Shown: piece by piece, positions 8,049 through 16,153 of the stretch
Layout: each line of letters begins with the position of its first letter
Numbering within the stretch: position 1 is the first letter of the stretch
Source: Bradyrhizobium niftali
Lineage (GTDB): Bacteria; Pseudomonadota; Alphaproteobacteria; Rhizobiales; Xanthobacteraceae
DNA: 64,000 nucleotides
Reading direction: 5' to 3'
Assembly: GCF_004571025.1 (NCBI RefSeq)
Contig: NZ_SPQT01000024.1
Location: forward strand, 62,001-126,000
Position numbers and translations under genes: made by a program
The notes under the pieces: generated by a model
Told to the model about the DNA's origin: nothing
The model's input: only the letters and a program-made list of their open reading frames with translations
The model's database searches: none

Positions 8049-8792
8049 TCACGCCGCCTGCTTCATCGTCCTTGCAAAGGCCGGGTAAGTCTCGGCGAGT
8101 TCGTCGAAAATCCGGCCGCGCAGCAATGCCAGGGTTGCGGTGTCGGGCCGCGCGGTTTCCCGCACGACCTCCGGCTCTTCGTAGGTGAAGCCGGTATTTT
8201 CCCTGATGTCGGCCGGCGTGAAGGGCGGGTGCACCGAGCGTAGGGCAAAGCCGCCTGCCTCGCGGTCGAAGTCGAACAGCGCCATGTTGGTCAGGAGCGC
8301 GTATGGCCCGCCGCGGCGAGCGACCCCCGGTGTGATCGCCCGGGCGCTGACGAAATCGACCTTCGGCACGAACACGCGCGGGGTGTGCTCCTCGCGAAAC
8401 AGGATCACGCGCGGAATGAGATGATAGAGATAGGCCGAGCCGAACGAACCGGGCCAGCGCACGCTGTTGGTGGGATAATCGCCGGTGCCGACCAGATTGA
8501 TGTTGCCCGCGCCGTCGATCTGGCCACCGCCGAGGAAGAAGGCGTCGACCCTTCCTTGCGCGGCGCAGTCGAACAACTCGATGCCGCCATTGGTGAAGAA
8601 ATTATGCGCCTGCGATCCCAGGATCGAGATGCGCACCTGCGGCTTGCCACAGAGTTCGTTGCGTGCGCGCAGCAGCATCGCACCGGCCGCGGGGATCGGC
8701 GACGATGCGCCGACCGCGACGTGACGGATGCCGTCGAGCAGGTCGGCGATGGTGGCGATCAGGATTTCGCGCCGTTCGCGTTCCGATGACAT
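8049..8792 (-). CDS. CoA-transferase beta subunit, IpdB-like
   Basis: A 247-residue class-I CoA-transferase beta subunit. Segments shared with glutaconate CoA-transferase B are VAVGASSPIPAAG, FFLGGGQIDGAGNIN, GTGDYPTNS and RENTGF near the C-terminus. At the position of the catalytic Glu (ESG in true transferases) it has ILGS (residues 57-60), as in IpdB, where the pair acts as a hydrolase on a CoA-activated ring-opened steroid intermediate rather than as a transferase. The start ATG overlaps the stop of the alpha subunit (ATGA at 8789-8792 on the minus strand), so the two are translationally coupled. The specific substrate is inferred only. Confidence 0.82.
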   Translation of the reverse strand: MSSERERREILIATIADLLDGIRHVAVGASSPIPAAGAMLLRARNELCGKPQVRISILGSQAHNFFTNGGIELFDCAAQGRVDAFFLGGGQIDGAGNINLVGTGDYPTNSVRWPGSFGSAYLYHLIPRVILFREEHTPRVFVPKVDFVSARAITPGVARRGGPYALLTNMALFDFDREAGGFALRSVHPPFTPADIRENTGFTYEEPEVVRETARPDTATLALLRGRIFDELAETYPAFARTMKQAA

Positions 8793-9610
8793 CAGGCCAC
8801 CTGCTTGCGATGCGTCAGGAAGCCGGAGAGATAGGCGCGAAAGCCGTCTTCGCTGCGCGCCATCGCCGCGTAGCGCGCGATCTCGGCTTCGTCCGCCGGA
8901 TATTCGTCCCACAGGGCCAGCGGCCAGGCGCCGCGCGTGGCGACCGCGATGGTGTCGACATAGAGCGAGGGCAGCACGCCGGCGGCGGAGTCTTCCGTCT
9001 CCAGCAGATTGCGATCGACGATGCGCTCGACGGTGACCAGCGTGCGTTTTGCGGCATAGGCGAGGCCGGCGAGCTCGCGGTGGCGGCCGATCCGGACATT
9101 GCCGGCGCGGTCGGCCTCGGGCGCGTGAAACAGCGCGACATCGGGTGAGATCGCAGGCACCACGACCACCTTGCGCGCTTCGCCGACGGGACTGTCGATC
9201 ACCTGCCAGTCCGGCCGCACCTCGAGCAGGTCGCTGCCGATGATGCCGGCGATCGGCATGAACGGCACGCCCTTTTGCGCCGCGAGGAGGCCGGCGTAGA
9301 TCGCGGGGCAGGTGGAGTCGCGTAACGCAAACGCGCCGCTCTTGACGCCTGCGGTGAAGCGCGGCGCGGCGCCGGCTTCACCGAGCGACACCGCGCTGGT
9401 CTCGAGCGAGGCGACGGCGCCGGCCCCGATCAGGAGATCGGCCTGGAGGCCCGAGATCGGCACGCAGATCAGCTTGAGATCGCGGACGCCGGATTCGAGC
9501 AGCGCCGCGGTCGCGGCCATCGCGACGCCGGCGCCGTCGACGGGAACTGCCAGCGATTGCCCCGACGTGACGCGGGCGACTAGCGCCTCCAGCGCAACGA
9601 TCTCGGTCAT
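8792..9610 (-). CDS. CoA-transferase alpha subunit, IpdA-like
   Basis: A 272-residue class-I CoA-transferase alpha subunit, partner of the gene that overlaps its stop codon. Visible family segments are an N-terminal helix-strand with VDGAGVAMAA, the FTAGVKSGAFALRDS segment, a central IGSDLLEVRPDWQ stretch and FHAPEADRAGNVRIG. GGAGGG precedes the ATG at 9610 by six bases. It is 33 bases downstream of the TPR gene and appears to be the third gene of an aldo/keto reductase-TPR-alpha-beta operon. Naming it IpdA is by resemblance of the pair. Confidence 0.82.
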   Translation of the reverse strand: MTEIVALEALVARVTSGQSLAVPVDGAGVAMAATAALLESGVRDLKLICVPISGLQADLLIGAGAVASLETSAVSLGEAGAAPRFTAGVKSGAFALRDSTCPAIYAGLLAAQKGVPFMPIAGIIGSDLLEVRPDWQVIDSPVGEARKVVVVPAISPDVALFHAPEADRAGNVRIGRHRELAGLAYAAKRTLVTVERIVDRNLLETEDSAAGVLPSLYVDTIAVATRGAWPLALWDEYPADEAEIARYAAMARSEDGFRAYLSGFLTHRKQVA

Positions 9611-9643
9611 GGGCGCCCTCCGCTTTGTTTTTCTTATCCTGCC

Positions 9644-10957
9644 TCAAGCCAACGCCGCCTGCCAGCGCGTATCGCGCAGGGAGGGGCGGCGATGCAGGCG
9701 GGCGTCGAGCATGCTGCGGGCGCGCGGCAGCTCGCCGCCGCGCATGAGGGCGACGATGAACGTGTCCTCGATCAGCTCGCGCTGCGCGTGGCTGCCGCCG
9801 ATGCGGACGACGTCGGCGAGCACGGGCGCGAGCGTCCGCACGCAGGCCGCATAGTCCTCGTCCGCAAATGCCGCCAGCGCGCGGCAGATCGCCGGCACCA
9901 CGGGGCCGGCCGGCAGCTTGTCCTCGGCGACGCGCTGCTCGATCACGGCAAGGCGCGTGGCGAGCGCGTCGCGGTTTTGCGTTGCAGCGGCGAACAGCGC
10001 CATGTGGACGTCGGCGAACGGCAGGCTCGATTTCGGAAACAGCTTTTGCGCGGCGGCGTCGCCATCAAGCCAGAGTGCCTTCGGCACGGCGTGACCGTAA
10101 GAGGACAGGCGCCAGAGCAGCGAGGCGCCGTCGGTGATGACGTTGAGCGGCGGCGCCTGCGTGGCGGAGGGCTGGAGCACGTCGGCATAGATCGCGAGTG
10201 CGCGCGGCGCATCGCCATGCTCCAGCGCGCCGAGCGCCTGATGCCAGCGGATGTGGCCGTGCAGGAGTCCGGCGCGGTCGTAGGTCGGAATCCATTCGTC
10301 GACGAGACGGTCGGCCGCCTCGATCGAGCCGTCCTCGAACATCGCATGCAGCACGGCATGCGCGGCATGGGCATTCTGCCGGCGCAGGGCGAAGCCGCGC
10401 TCGGTGATGCCGCGGCCGCGGGCGACGTCGCCGTTCTCGGTCATCGCCCAGCCGGACATGGTGAGGAACCACCAGTCCTCGCCATAATGGCGCGCGACGC
10501 GTTCGCACAGCTCATGCCGCGCGCGGTCGTGATCGGCCATGCCGGAGAAGGCGAACAGGCCGAACGCGCCGAGCGGCAGCGACAGCACCACGGCATCGCG
10601 CGGCCATGCCTCGACATGTTTCAGCGTCGCCGCAATCGCCTCGGGCAGGCGTCCCTCGATCGCGAGCGCCAGGGTCTCGACATGCGAGCGCTCACGCTCC
10701 GTGCCGCGCTTTGCAACGAGCTCACGCGCGCGTGCCGCCTTCTGCCGCGCGAGGTCGCCCTGCTGGTAGAAGGCATGCACGCGGGCGCGGGCGATATGGG
10801 GAAGCGCAAAGTCCGGATCGGCGGCGATGGCGCGCTCCAGCGTCTCCGCCGTGCCGGTCCAGCCCGCCAGCATGAGGTCGACGCCTTCGCGATAGGCGGA
10901 TGCCGCGGCATCGGATGCAGTGGAAAGCGGAAGGCCGTAGCGGTCCTCATGCGCCAT
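9644..10957 (-). CDS. TTC38-like tetratricopeptide repeat protein
   Basis: A 437-residue all-helical protein of the TTC38 type. It opens MAHEDRYGLPLS, then TPR-like helical pairs run through the whole length (for example TAETLERAIAADPDFALPHIA near 39-58, and the ENGDVARGRGITERGFAL and HAAHAVLHAMFEDGS segments near the middle). Bacterial TTC38 relatives have no established biochemical role. There is no signal peptide or membrane segment. It lies 15 bases after the aldo/keto reductase gene and 33 before the CoA-transferase pair, so the four are likely co-transcribed. Confidence 0.85.
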   Translation of the reverse strand: MAHEDRYGLPLSTASDAAASAYREGVDLMLAGWTGTAETLERAIAADPDFALPHIARARVHAFYQQGDLARQKAARARELVAKRGTERERSHVETLALAIEGRLPEAIAATLKHVEAWPRDAVVLSLPLGAFGLFAFSGMADHDRARHELCERVARHYGEDWWFLTMSGWAMTENGDVARGRGITERGFALRRQNAHAAHAVLHAMFEDGSIEAADRLVDEWIPTYDRAGLLHGHIRWHQALGALEHGDAPRALAIYADVLQPSATQAPPLNVITDGASLLWRLSSYGHAVPKALWLDGDAAAQKLFPKSSLPFADVHMALFAAATQNRDALATRLAVIEQRVAEDKLPAGPVVPAICRALAAFADEDYAACVRTLAPVLADVVRIGGSHAQRELIEDTFIVALMRGGELPRARSMLDARLHRRPSLRDTRWQAALA

Positions 10958-10972
10958 CGTCGTCTCCGGAGT

Positions 10973-11983
10973 TCAAGCCGTTCGCGCGCGGCGGCCTTCG
11001 ATCGGATAGGCCGGGTCGTTGTAGCCCGGCGTCGAGGGATGGCCCGGCGTCACCAGGCGGTCGATCAGGGCTTCGTCCTCGCTGGTGAAGTGATAGTCGA
11101 GTGCGCTGATGTAGCCGTCCCACTGCTCCTCGGTGCGCGGGCCCGCGACAATCGAGGAGACGAAAGCGGAGTTCAGCACCCAGGCGACCGCGAACTGGCC
11201 GGCGGTGATGCCTTTCTTTTCGGCGTGGCTCTTGATCTCCTGCGCGAGCTGGAGCGACTCCGGCCGCCATTCCGTCTGCATCATGCGGGTGTCGTTGCGG
11301 CCCGCACGCGTCTCCTTGTCCGGGGCAGCATCGGGCCTGTACTTGCCGGTCAGCACGCCGCGCGCCAAGGGGCTGTAGGGCACGATGCCGAGGCCGTAAT
11401 AGGAGCAGGCCGGAAAGTGTTCGACCTCGGGCATGCGGTTCATCGCGTTGTAATAGGGCTGGCTCACTGCGGGCCGGTCGATGCCGAGCCGGTCGCAGAT
11501 GTTGCAGATCTCGGCGACGCGCCAGGCGCGGTAGTTCGAGACGCCGAAATAGCGCACCTTGCCTGATCGGATCAGATCGCCCATCGCGCGCACTGTCTCC
11601 TCCAGCGGTGTCGCGTGATCCTCCTTGTGCAGATAGTAGATGTCGATGTGGTCGGTGCCGAGCCGTGCCAGGCTTTCGTCCGCGGCCTGCAGCACCCAGC
11701 GCCGCGACAGCCCGCCGCGATTGGGATCGCTGCCCATGGGGTTGGCGAGCTTGGTCGCCAGCACCCAGGCATGGCGGTTGTTGCCGATCGCGCGGCCCAC
11801 CACCTCTTCGGATCCGCCCTTCGAATAGGCGTCCGCGGTGTCGATGAAATTGATCCCGGCCTCGTGGGCTTTCGCGATGATCCGCTTTGATGCGGCCTCA
11901 TCGGTCGGTCCGCCGAACATCATGGTGCCCAGACAGATCGGCGAGACTTTCAGGCCAGTGCGGCCGAGCTGGCGGTATTGCAT
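10973..11983 (-). CDS. Aldo/keto reductase
   Basis: A 336-residue NADPH-dependent aldo/keto reductase of the (alpha/beta)8 fold. The catalytic tetrad is Asp48, Tyr53, Lys78 and His119 (FIDTADAYS, LATK, YYLHKED). The start at MQYRQLG (11983) is chosen because GAGGAAG lies seven bases before it; an ATG 42 bases upstream has no ribosome site. The signature GVSNYRAW is also present. It is first in a likely operon with the TPR protein and CoA-transferase subunits. The carbonyl substrate is unknown. Confidence 0.92.
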   Translation of the reverse strand: MQYRQLGRTGLKVSPICLGTMMFGGPTDEAASKRIIAKAHEAGINFIDTADAYSKGGSEEVVGRAIGNNRHAWVLATKLANPMGSDPNRGGLSRRWVLQAADESLARLGTDHIDIYYLHKEDHATPLEETVRAMGDLIRSGKVRYFGVSNYRAWRVAEICNICDRLGIDRPAVSQPYYNAMNRMPEVEHFPACSYYGLGIVPYSPLARGVLTGKYRPDAAPDKETRAGRNDTRMMQTEWRPESLQLAQEIKSHAEKKGITAGQFAVAWVLNSAFVSSIVAGPRTEEQWDGYISALDYHFTSEDEALIDRLVTPGHPSTPGYNDPAYPIEGRRARTA

Positions 11984-12033
11984 GGGCTGCTTCCTCAACG
12001 CTGTCGAAGCCGGCAGCATAGCCATCCCGCGCC

Positions 12034-12142
12034 GTCATTGCGAGCGCAGCGAAGCAATCCAGAAATGCGTCCGCGGAACGCGTCGGGATTGCTTCCGCCT
12101 TCGCTAAAGCTTCGGCGGACAAGTCGCTGCGCTCGCAATGAC
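12034..12142. repeat. Dispersed palindromic repeat, family B (GTCATTGCGAGCG)
   Basis: Outer arms GTCATTGCGAGCGCAGC and CTGCGCTCGCAATGAC with inner arms AAGCAATCC/GGATTGCTT. This is a widely dispersed rhizobial intergenic palindrome. It lies between the start of the aldo/keto reductase and the end of the thioesterase gene, where no long gene fits. Confidence 0.8.
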
Positions 12143-12174
12143 GAGGTTTCTTGAGCCGCCACTGCCTCCACATC

Positions 12175-12200
12175 GTCGTCCCGGCGAAGGCCGGGACGCC
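12175..12200. repeat. Half copy of repeat family A
   Basis: GTCGTCCCGGCGAAGGCCGG plus GAC, a hairpin-capable half of the family A element whose full copies lie at 14641, 20655, 21688 and 48035. Located 38 bases after the stop of the thioesterase gene. Confidence 0.6.
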
Positions 12201-12237
12201 ACGGGAGTTTTGTGGCGGCCGCAGTGGCAACCTAACG

Positions 12238-12663
12238 CTACGCCGGCCCCTTCAAGATCTTGAACACGCCGTTCGCCATTACGATGCAGCGGCCCTCGAC
12301 GGTGACTTCGGTGCTCATGAAGATGAGGCTGCGCGTCGAGCGCACCACGCGCGGCCGGGAGATCAGGATGTCGCCGATCTGGCCGGCCTCGACGAAATGG
12401 GTGTCGAGCTGCACCGTCGCCATGAACTCCCTGCTGGAGACATAGCGGGCGGTCATGCCGCAGGTGCGGTCGGCAAACGTCATCATCACGCCGCCCTGGA
12501 CCATGCCGCGGCGGTTGTGGTGCTTGTCCTCGGTGGCGAGTGCGAATTCGTAGTGGCCGTCGACCTTGCGCTCCCACAAGGGGCCGATCAGATGCATGAA
12601 GCCCGTGGTCTCGAGGATGGTCCAGCCCTCCGATTTCAGCCTCGCGGCGGCCTTGTTGGTCAT
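12238..12663 (-). CDS. PaaI family hotdog thioesterase
   Basis: A 141-residue hotdog-fold thioesterase. The conserved segment HNRRGMVQGGVMMTFAD (49-65) carries the family's HxG-type loop and the catalytic Asp65 on the central helix. Such enzymes hydrolyse acyl- or aryl-CoA esters in the cytosol. It is divergent from the Nudix gene at 12732 with 68 bases between the starts. Substrate unknown. Length matches the family. Confidence 0.87.
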   Translation of the reverse strand: MTNKAAARLKSEGWTILETTGFMHLIGPLWERKVDGHYEFALATEDKHHNRRGMVQGGVMMTFADRTCGMTARYVSSREFMATVQLDTHFVEAGQIGDILISRPRVVRSTRSLIFMSTEVTVEGRCIVMANGVFKILKGPA

Positions 12664-12731
12664 CTCGTCGTCCGTTCCTCTGCGGGCCTTGCGATCTCAT
12701 TTCATCGGGGGCGGACGTGGTGTAGTCAAGC

Positions 12732-13361
12732 ATGATGAGATCGTTCGACGATGCCACACGGCGGAATATCGCGGCCGCCTGCGCGGCCTTCACGCGGCTG
12801 CCGGAAGACGGCGCGGCGCCGGCGCTGAAGCGCGCCGCGGTGGCGGTCGCGCTGACCGCTGCGGGCGAGGGGGATGACACCGCGTTCCTGCTCACGCTGC
12901 GCGCATCGCACCTGCGCGCCCATCGCGGCCAATGGGCCCTGCCGGGTGGACGCTGCGATGCCGGCGAGACGCCGGTCGAGGCGGCGCTGCGCGAGCTCGA
13001 CGAAGAGCTCGGCCTTCGCCTCACCAGCGCGGAGGTGCTCGGCACGCTCGACGACTATCCGACCCGCTCCGGCTATCTGATCACGCCAGTCGTGGTCTGG
13101 GCCACGGACGACGCCGCGATCCGTCCGAACCCGGACGAGGTCGCCTCCGTGCATCGCATCGCGCTCGCCACGATCGAGCGCGACGACGCCTTCGACTTCG
13201 TCGCGATCCCCGAGAGCGCGCGCCGCGTCATCCGCTTCCATCATCAGGCGAGCCTGATCCACGCGCCGACGGCGGCGCTGATCTACCAGTTCCGCGAGGT
13301 GCTGGCGCGGCGGCAGACCCGCGTGACCGAGCTGGAACAGCCGGTGTTCGCCTGGAAGTGA
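12732..13361 (+). CDS. Nudix hydrolase, probable CoA pyrophosphatase
   Basis: A 209-residue Nudix protein. The Nudix box at residues 73-95 is complete: Gly73, Glu79, Arg87, Glu88, Glu91, Glu92 and Gly94. The LRAHRGQWALPGG segment directly before the box matches the signature of the NudL/CoA-pyrophosphatase branch, which cleaves CoA to phosphopantetheine and 3',5'-ADP. The pairing with a divergent acyl-CoA thioesterase fits CoA metabolism. Two adjacent ATG codons (12732, 12735) are both possible starts. Confidence 0.87.
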   Translation: MMRSFDDATRRNIAAACAAFTRLPEDGAAPALKRAAVAVALTAAGEGDDTAFLLTLRASHLRAHRGQWALPGGRCDAGETPVEAALRELDEELGLRLTSAEVLGTLDDYPTRSGYLITPVVVWATDDAAIRPNPDEVASVHRIALATIERDDAFDFVAIPESARRVIRFHHQASLIHAPTAALIYQFREVLARRQTRVTELEQPVFAWK

Positions 13362-13416
13362 CGATGGTAAACGGCGCGTTAACGTGACGGTTACCGGATG
13401 CCTGTTAAGAGGCGGC

Positions 13417-14631
13417 ATGCATCATTCGATTCGAAACAGCCTTGCGCTGGTTCCATTCGCGCTCGTCCTGCTCGCGCCTGCCGCGCGTGGCGGCGCGTCC
13501 GACGCGCTGCCGCCCGCCGTCCGCGATGCCAAAGCCCAGCTCCTGTCGCAGTTTTTTGCGCAAGGCGGGGCATCGCCCGCCGTACTCGAATATCGCCGCA
13601 AGCTGCAGGAGTATCAGGCCGCGCGCGCGGCCTTCGACGAGGAAGCCGGCGCCTATTGGAGCCAGATCTCCGAGAAGCGGAAGACACGTAATGCCAAGCG
13701 GCGCAGCGGGCAGCAGATCACACTCGACGATTACGTGCTGGAGCACCCGCCGCTCTATAACGGGCCGAAGCGGCCGGTGAATCCGGAGCCGGAGGAAACG
13801 CCGGAGCGCCCGACCAAAAAGCCGATACCGGTCGTCGCCGATTTGCTGCGCGCGGCGCAGGAGCTCTACCAGTTCACGCCGCAGCGTCCGTCCAGCGAGG
13901 TCGAGTTCAAGCGCGCCTATGCGCGCTATGCGCTCGCCTCGGGCCTGACGCGCGAGCAGGCCGTCCGGGTCTATTCGTTCGAGACCGGCGGCACTGGCAG
14001 TTATGACGTGCAGGCCGGCATCGAGCATGGCGGCAAGCGCGCGATCTCGACCGCGATGGGCTACAACCAGCTCCTCACCACCAACAGCGTCGAGCTGCTG
14101 GCCGAGCAGGGCCATGAATTCATTCGCGTGCTCTCCGACAAGGTGGCGCGGACCTCGGGGCCGGCGCGCCAGTCGCTCGAGCACAAGCTCGTCGTGCTGA
14201 AGAAAATGGTGGCGCATGCCAAGGCGGTGCCGGACACCTGGTCGGAGCACGAGAAGATCGGCAACACCGCGCAGGGCTGGGCGATGCATGCCATGGTGCT
14301 CGACATCGACGTCGGGCCGATGCTCCAGACCCACAAGCTGCTGACCTCGGTACTGTTCGCGCGCGCCAAGGGCTACGCCCGTCCGCTCAGCGCGGCCGAG
14401 CTCGAGATGATGAACCTCACCGGCGACGGCACCGGGCTCGACATGGTGACGATGCCGCAGACGATGCGCGAGCAGGTGCCGACCTCGAATTTCTTCCAGC
14501 GCGGCGGCTACGAGCGCAACCCGGTCGCGATCCGCCACAACACGGTGGCGAAGCTGCTCGCGGTGACGGATACGCGGATGGACAGCAACAGCAACAATGC
14601 CGGCGCGCGGGAATTGGCGGGGGCGTTTTAG
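13417..14631 (+). CDS. Exported protein with lytic-transglycosylase-like segment
   Basis: A 404-residue exported protein. The start at 13417 is supported by AGAGG seven bases upstream and gives a signal peptide (MHHSIRNSLALVPFALVLLA) ending around ARGG. Residues about 60-90 are a charged helical stretch; a Pro/Glu-rich linker follows. Residues 165-225 (FKRAYARYALASGLTREQ, then VYSFETGGTGSYD, then AISTAMGYNQLL) resemble a lysozyme/SLT fold, with Glu189 in the position of the catalytic acid. Peptidoglycan cleavage is therefore possible but not proven; I do not know a named family. Confidence 0.75.
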   Translation: MHHSIRNSLALVPFALVLLAPAARGGASDALPPAVRDAKAQLLSQFFAQGGASPAVLEYRRKLQEYQAARAAFDEEAGAYWSQISEKRKTRNAKRRSGQQITLDDYVLEHPPLYNGPKRPVNPEPEETPERPTKKPIPVVADLLRAAQELYQFTPQRPSSEVEFKRAYARYALASGLTREQAVRVYSFETGGTGSYDVQAGIEHGGKRAISTAMGYNQLLTTNSVELLAEQGHEFIRVLSDKVARTSGPARQSLEHKLVVLKKMVAHAKAVPDTWSEHEKIGNTAQGWAMHAMVLDIDVGPMLQTHKLLTSVLFARAKGYARPLSAAELEMMNLTGDGTGLDMVTMPQTMREQVPTSNFFQRGGYERNPVAIRHNTVAKLLAVTDTRMDSNSNNAGARELAGAF

Positions 14632-14640
14632 ATATTCGGT

Positions 14641-14795
14641 GTCGTCCCGGACAAGCGCGCCGAAAGCGCGCGCAGATCCGGGACCCATAACCACAGCGCC
14701 AGATTTGGCGAAGACTCGTGGTTACCGGCTGCGCGCCGCAACTGCTCCCTGGGGTTATGGGTCCCGGGTTCGCGCTTCACGCGCCCCGGGACGAC
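14641..14795. repeat. Dispersed palindromic repeat, family A, copy 1
   Basis: GTCGTCCCGG at one end and CCGGGACGAC at the other, with inner arms GGGACCCATAACCAC and GGTTATGGGTCCCGGG. The internal spacer carries GGCGAAGACTCGTGGTTACC. It fills the space between the transglycosylase-like gene and the convergent small exported gene. Confidence 0.85.
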
Positions 14796-14804
14796 AAAAA
14801 GGGA

Positions 14805-15107
14805 TTATTGATCCGGCCCGAACTTGAACTTGCCGTCGCCTTCCAGATACGGGCCGCTGCGCATGTAGAGCTGGCCGTTGTGGCCGATGAAGAACAGCGT
14901 GCCCTTCGGCACCTTCTTGGCGCCCTTCAGCAGCTCGCCGGCATTGCTGGTGCCCATCTTGTAGGAATAGGTCTTGCCGTCCTTGTCATAGGCGTAGCCC
15001 ATGTCGGGATTGAGCTCCCAGGGCGTCGCCGGGGCTTGCGCCAATGCGGGTGCTGCGAATGCCGCGAGCGCGGCTGCGATTGCAAATGCCTTCGTTGAAA
15101 ATGCCAT
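14805..15107 (-). CDS. Small exported hypothetical protein
   Basis: A 100-residue protein with a clear signal peptide (residues 1-23, ending APALA-QAP). The mature part begins TPWELNPDMGYAYDKDGKTY and continues with short beta-type segments, including TLFFIGHNGQLYMRSG; no cysteines or known catalytic motif. The type is common among exported proteins of Bradyrhizobium. No function assigned. It ends 9 bases from repeat family A copy 1. Confidence 0.78.
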   Translation of the reverse strand: MAFSTKAFAIAAALAAFAAPALAQAPATPWELNPDMGYAYDKDGKTYSYKMGTSNAGELLKGAKKVPKGTLFFIGHNGQLYMRSGPYLEGDGKFKFGPDQ

Positions 15108-15303
15108 GATCCCATCCTCCCCATCGTCGGGGCACCCGGCTTGAACAAATCACGAACGGTATTTTCGGGTCAATTCGCAAAACGCCGCAGCGCATCACGT
15201 CTTGTCCAGCAGTTTGTGATTTTCCCTTCGTCCCCTCGCGACTATGTTCCGCTTTCCGTCTAGAACGCAATCCGACAAAAATATTGGTAGGGGGATGATT
15301 CGG

Positions 15304-15783
15304 ATGAACCATGTCATGAAAGCCTGCTCGGCGGCTGCGCTGTTGGTGACCGCGCTGGCGCCGGCCGCCCGGGCCGATGATTACCAGCTCAGCCACAACC
15401 AGCGGATTTCTTGCAGCCGCGGCCTTGCCCCGGGCAAGCTGAACACGGCGACCTGCAAATCCTACACCTATCTCTTCAACACCAGGACCTCGGAATATTT
15501 CCGCTGCCAGGTCTCGCTGGCGCTGACCCGGGACAACAAGGAAGTCATCAACGTCCAGACCGACGGCGGTTGCACCAAGAAGCCGCGCATCTTCGAGACC
15601 GACGGCCATTACGACTTCGACGCCACCGAGACCGAGCCGCCGAACACCAATTCGTTCTTCGGTCCCGGCGGCTACTCGATCTGGGCGGCCGACGTCACCG
15701 CGCAGAAGGTGCGCGGCTGCATCACCATCTCCTCCGGCCTCGGCTCCGACATCTCCAAGTGCCTGGACATGACGTTCCAGTGA
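15304..15783 (+). CDS. Exported hypothetical protein with conserved cysteines
   Basis: A 159-residue protein. The start MNHVMKACSAAALL (15304) is chosen because GGGGG lies about nine bases upstream; an ATG at 15295 overlaps that site. The signal peptide ends PAARA-DDY. Six cysteines in the mature part (positions in ISCSRG, TATCKS, FRCQV, GGCTKK, RGCIT, SKCLDM) suggest three disulfides in the periplasm. I do not recognise the family. It is divergent from the exported gene at 14805. Confidence 0.75.
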   Translation: MNHVMKACSAAALLVTALAPAARADDYQLSHNQRISCSRGLAPGKLNTATCKSYTYLFNTRTSEYFRCQVSLALTRDNKEVINVQTDGGCTKKPRIFETDGHYDFDATETEPPNTNSFFGPGGYSIWAADVTAQKVRGCITISSGLGSDISKCLDMTFQ

Positions 15784-15867
15784 CGGCTGGCCAGTGACGG
15801 TGCGCTCCCTCTTCCGCTTGCGGGGGAGCTATCGCAATGAGCTTGGCGGAGCCTGAGCGAGCGCCTC

Positions 15868-15996
15868 GTCCTTCGAGACGACCGCTCCGCGGTCTCCTCA
15901 GGATGAGGCTGAGCGGCAGCTTTGCCTGCCGAAATTGTCGCCACGCACCCCGTCCTCATCCTGAGGGCTCGCCGCAGGCGGGCGTCTCGAAGGATG
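15868..15996. repeat. Dispersed palindromic repeat, family F, copy 2
   Basis: GTCCTTCGAGACGACCGC at the left and GGCGTCTCGAAGGATG at the right, with CCTCAGGATGAGG/CCTCATCCTGAGG inner arms. It occupies most of the 370-base gene-free stretch 15784-16153; I see nothing else there except a possible leader for the TAXI gene. Confidence 0.8.
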
Positions 15997-16153
15997 TGCT
16001 GCGGGCGGCTGCGCCACCTCGCCGCACCCGCCGGGTTCCCCAAAAGCTGAGCCGGAACGGCCATTTGCCGCAGTCCTGTTTTGCCTATTGGATGGGTTGA
16101 CCCGCTCCCCTCATCCGGCCAATTTCCCCGCCGGTTTGGGGAGTACAGAAATC

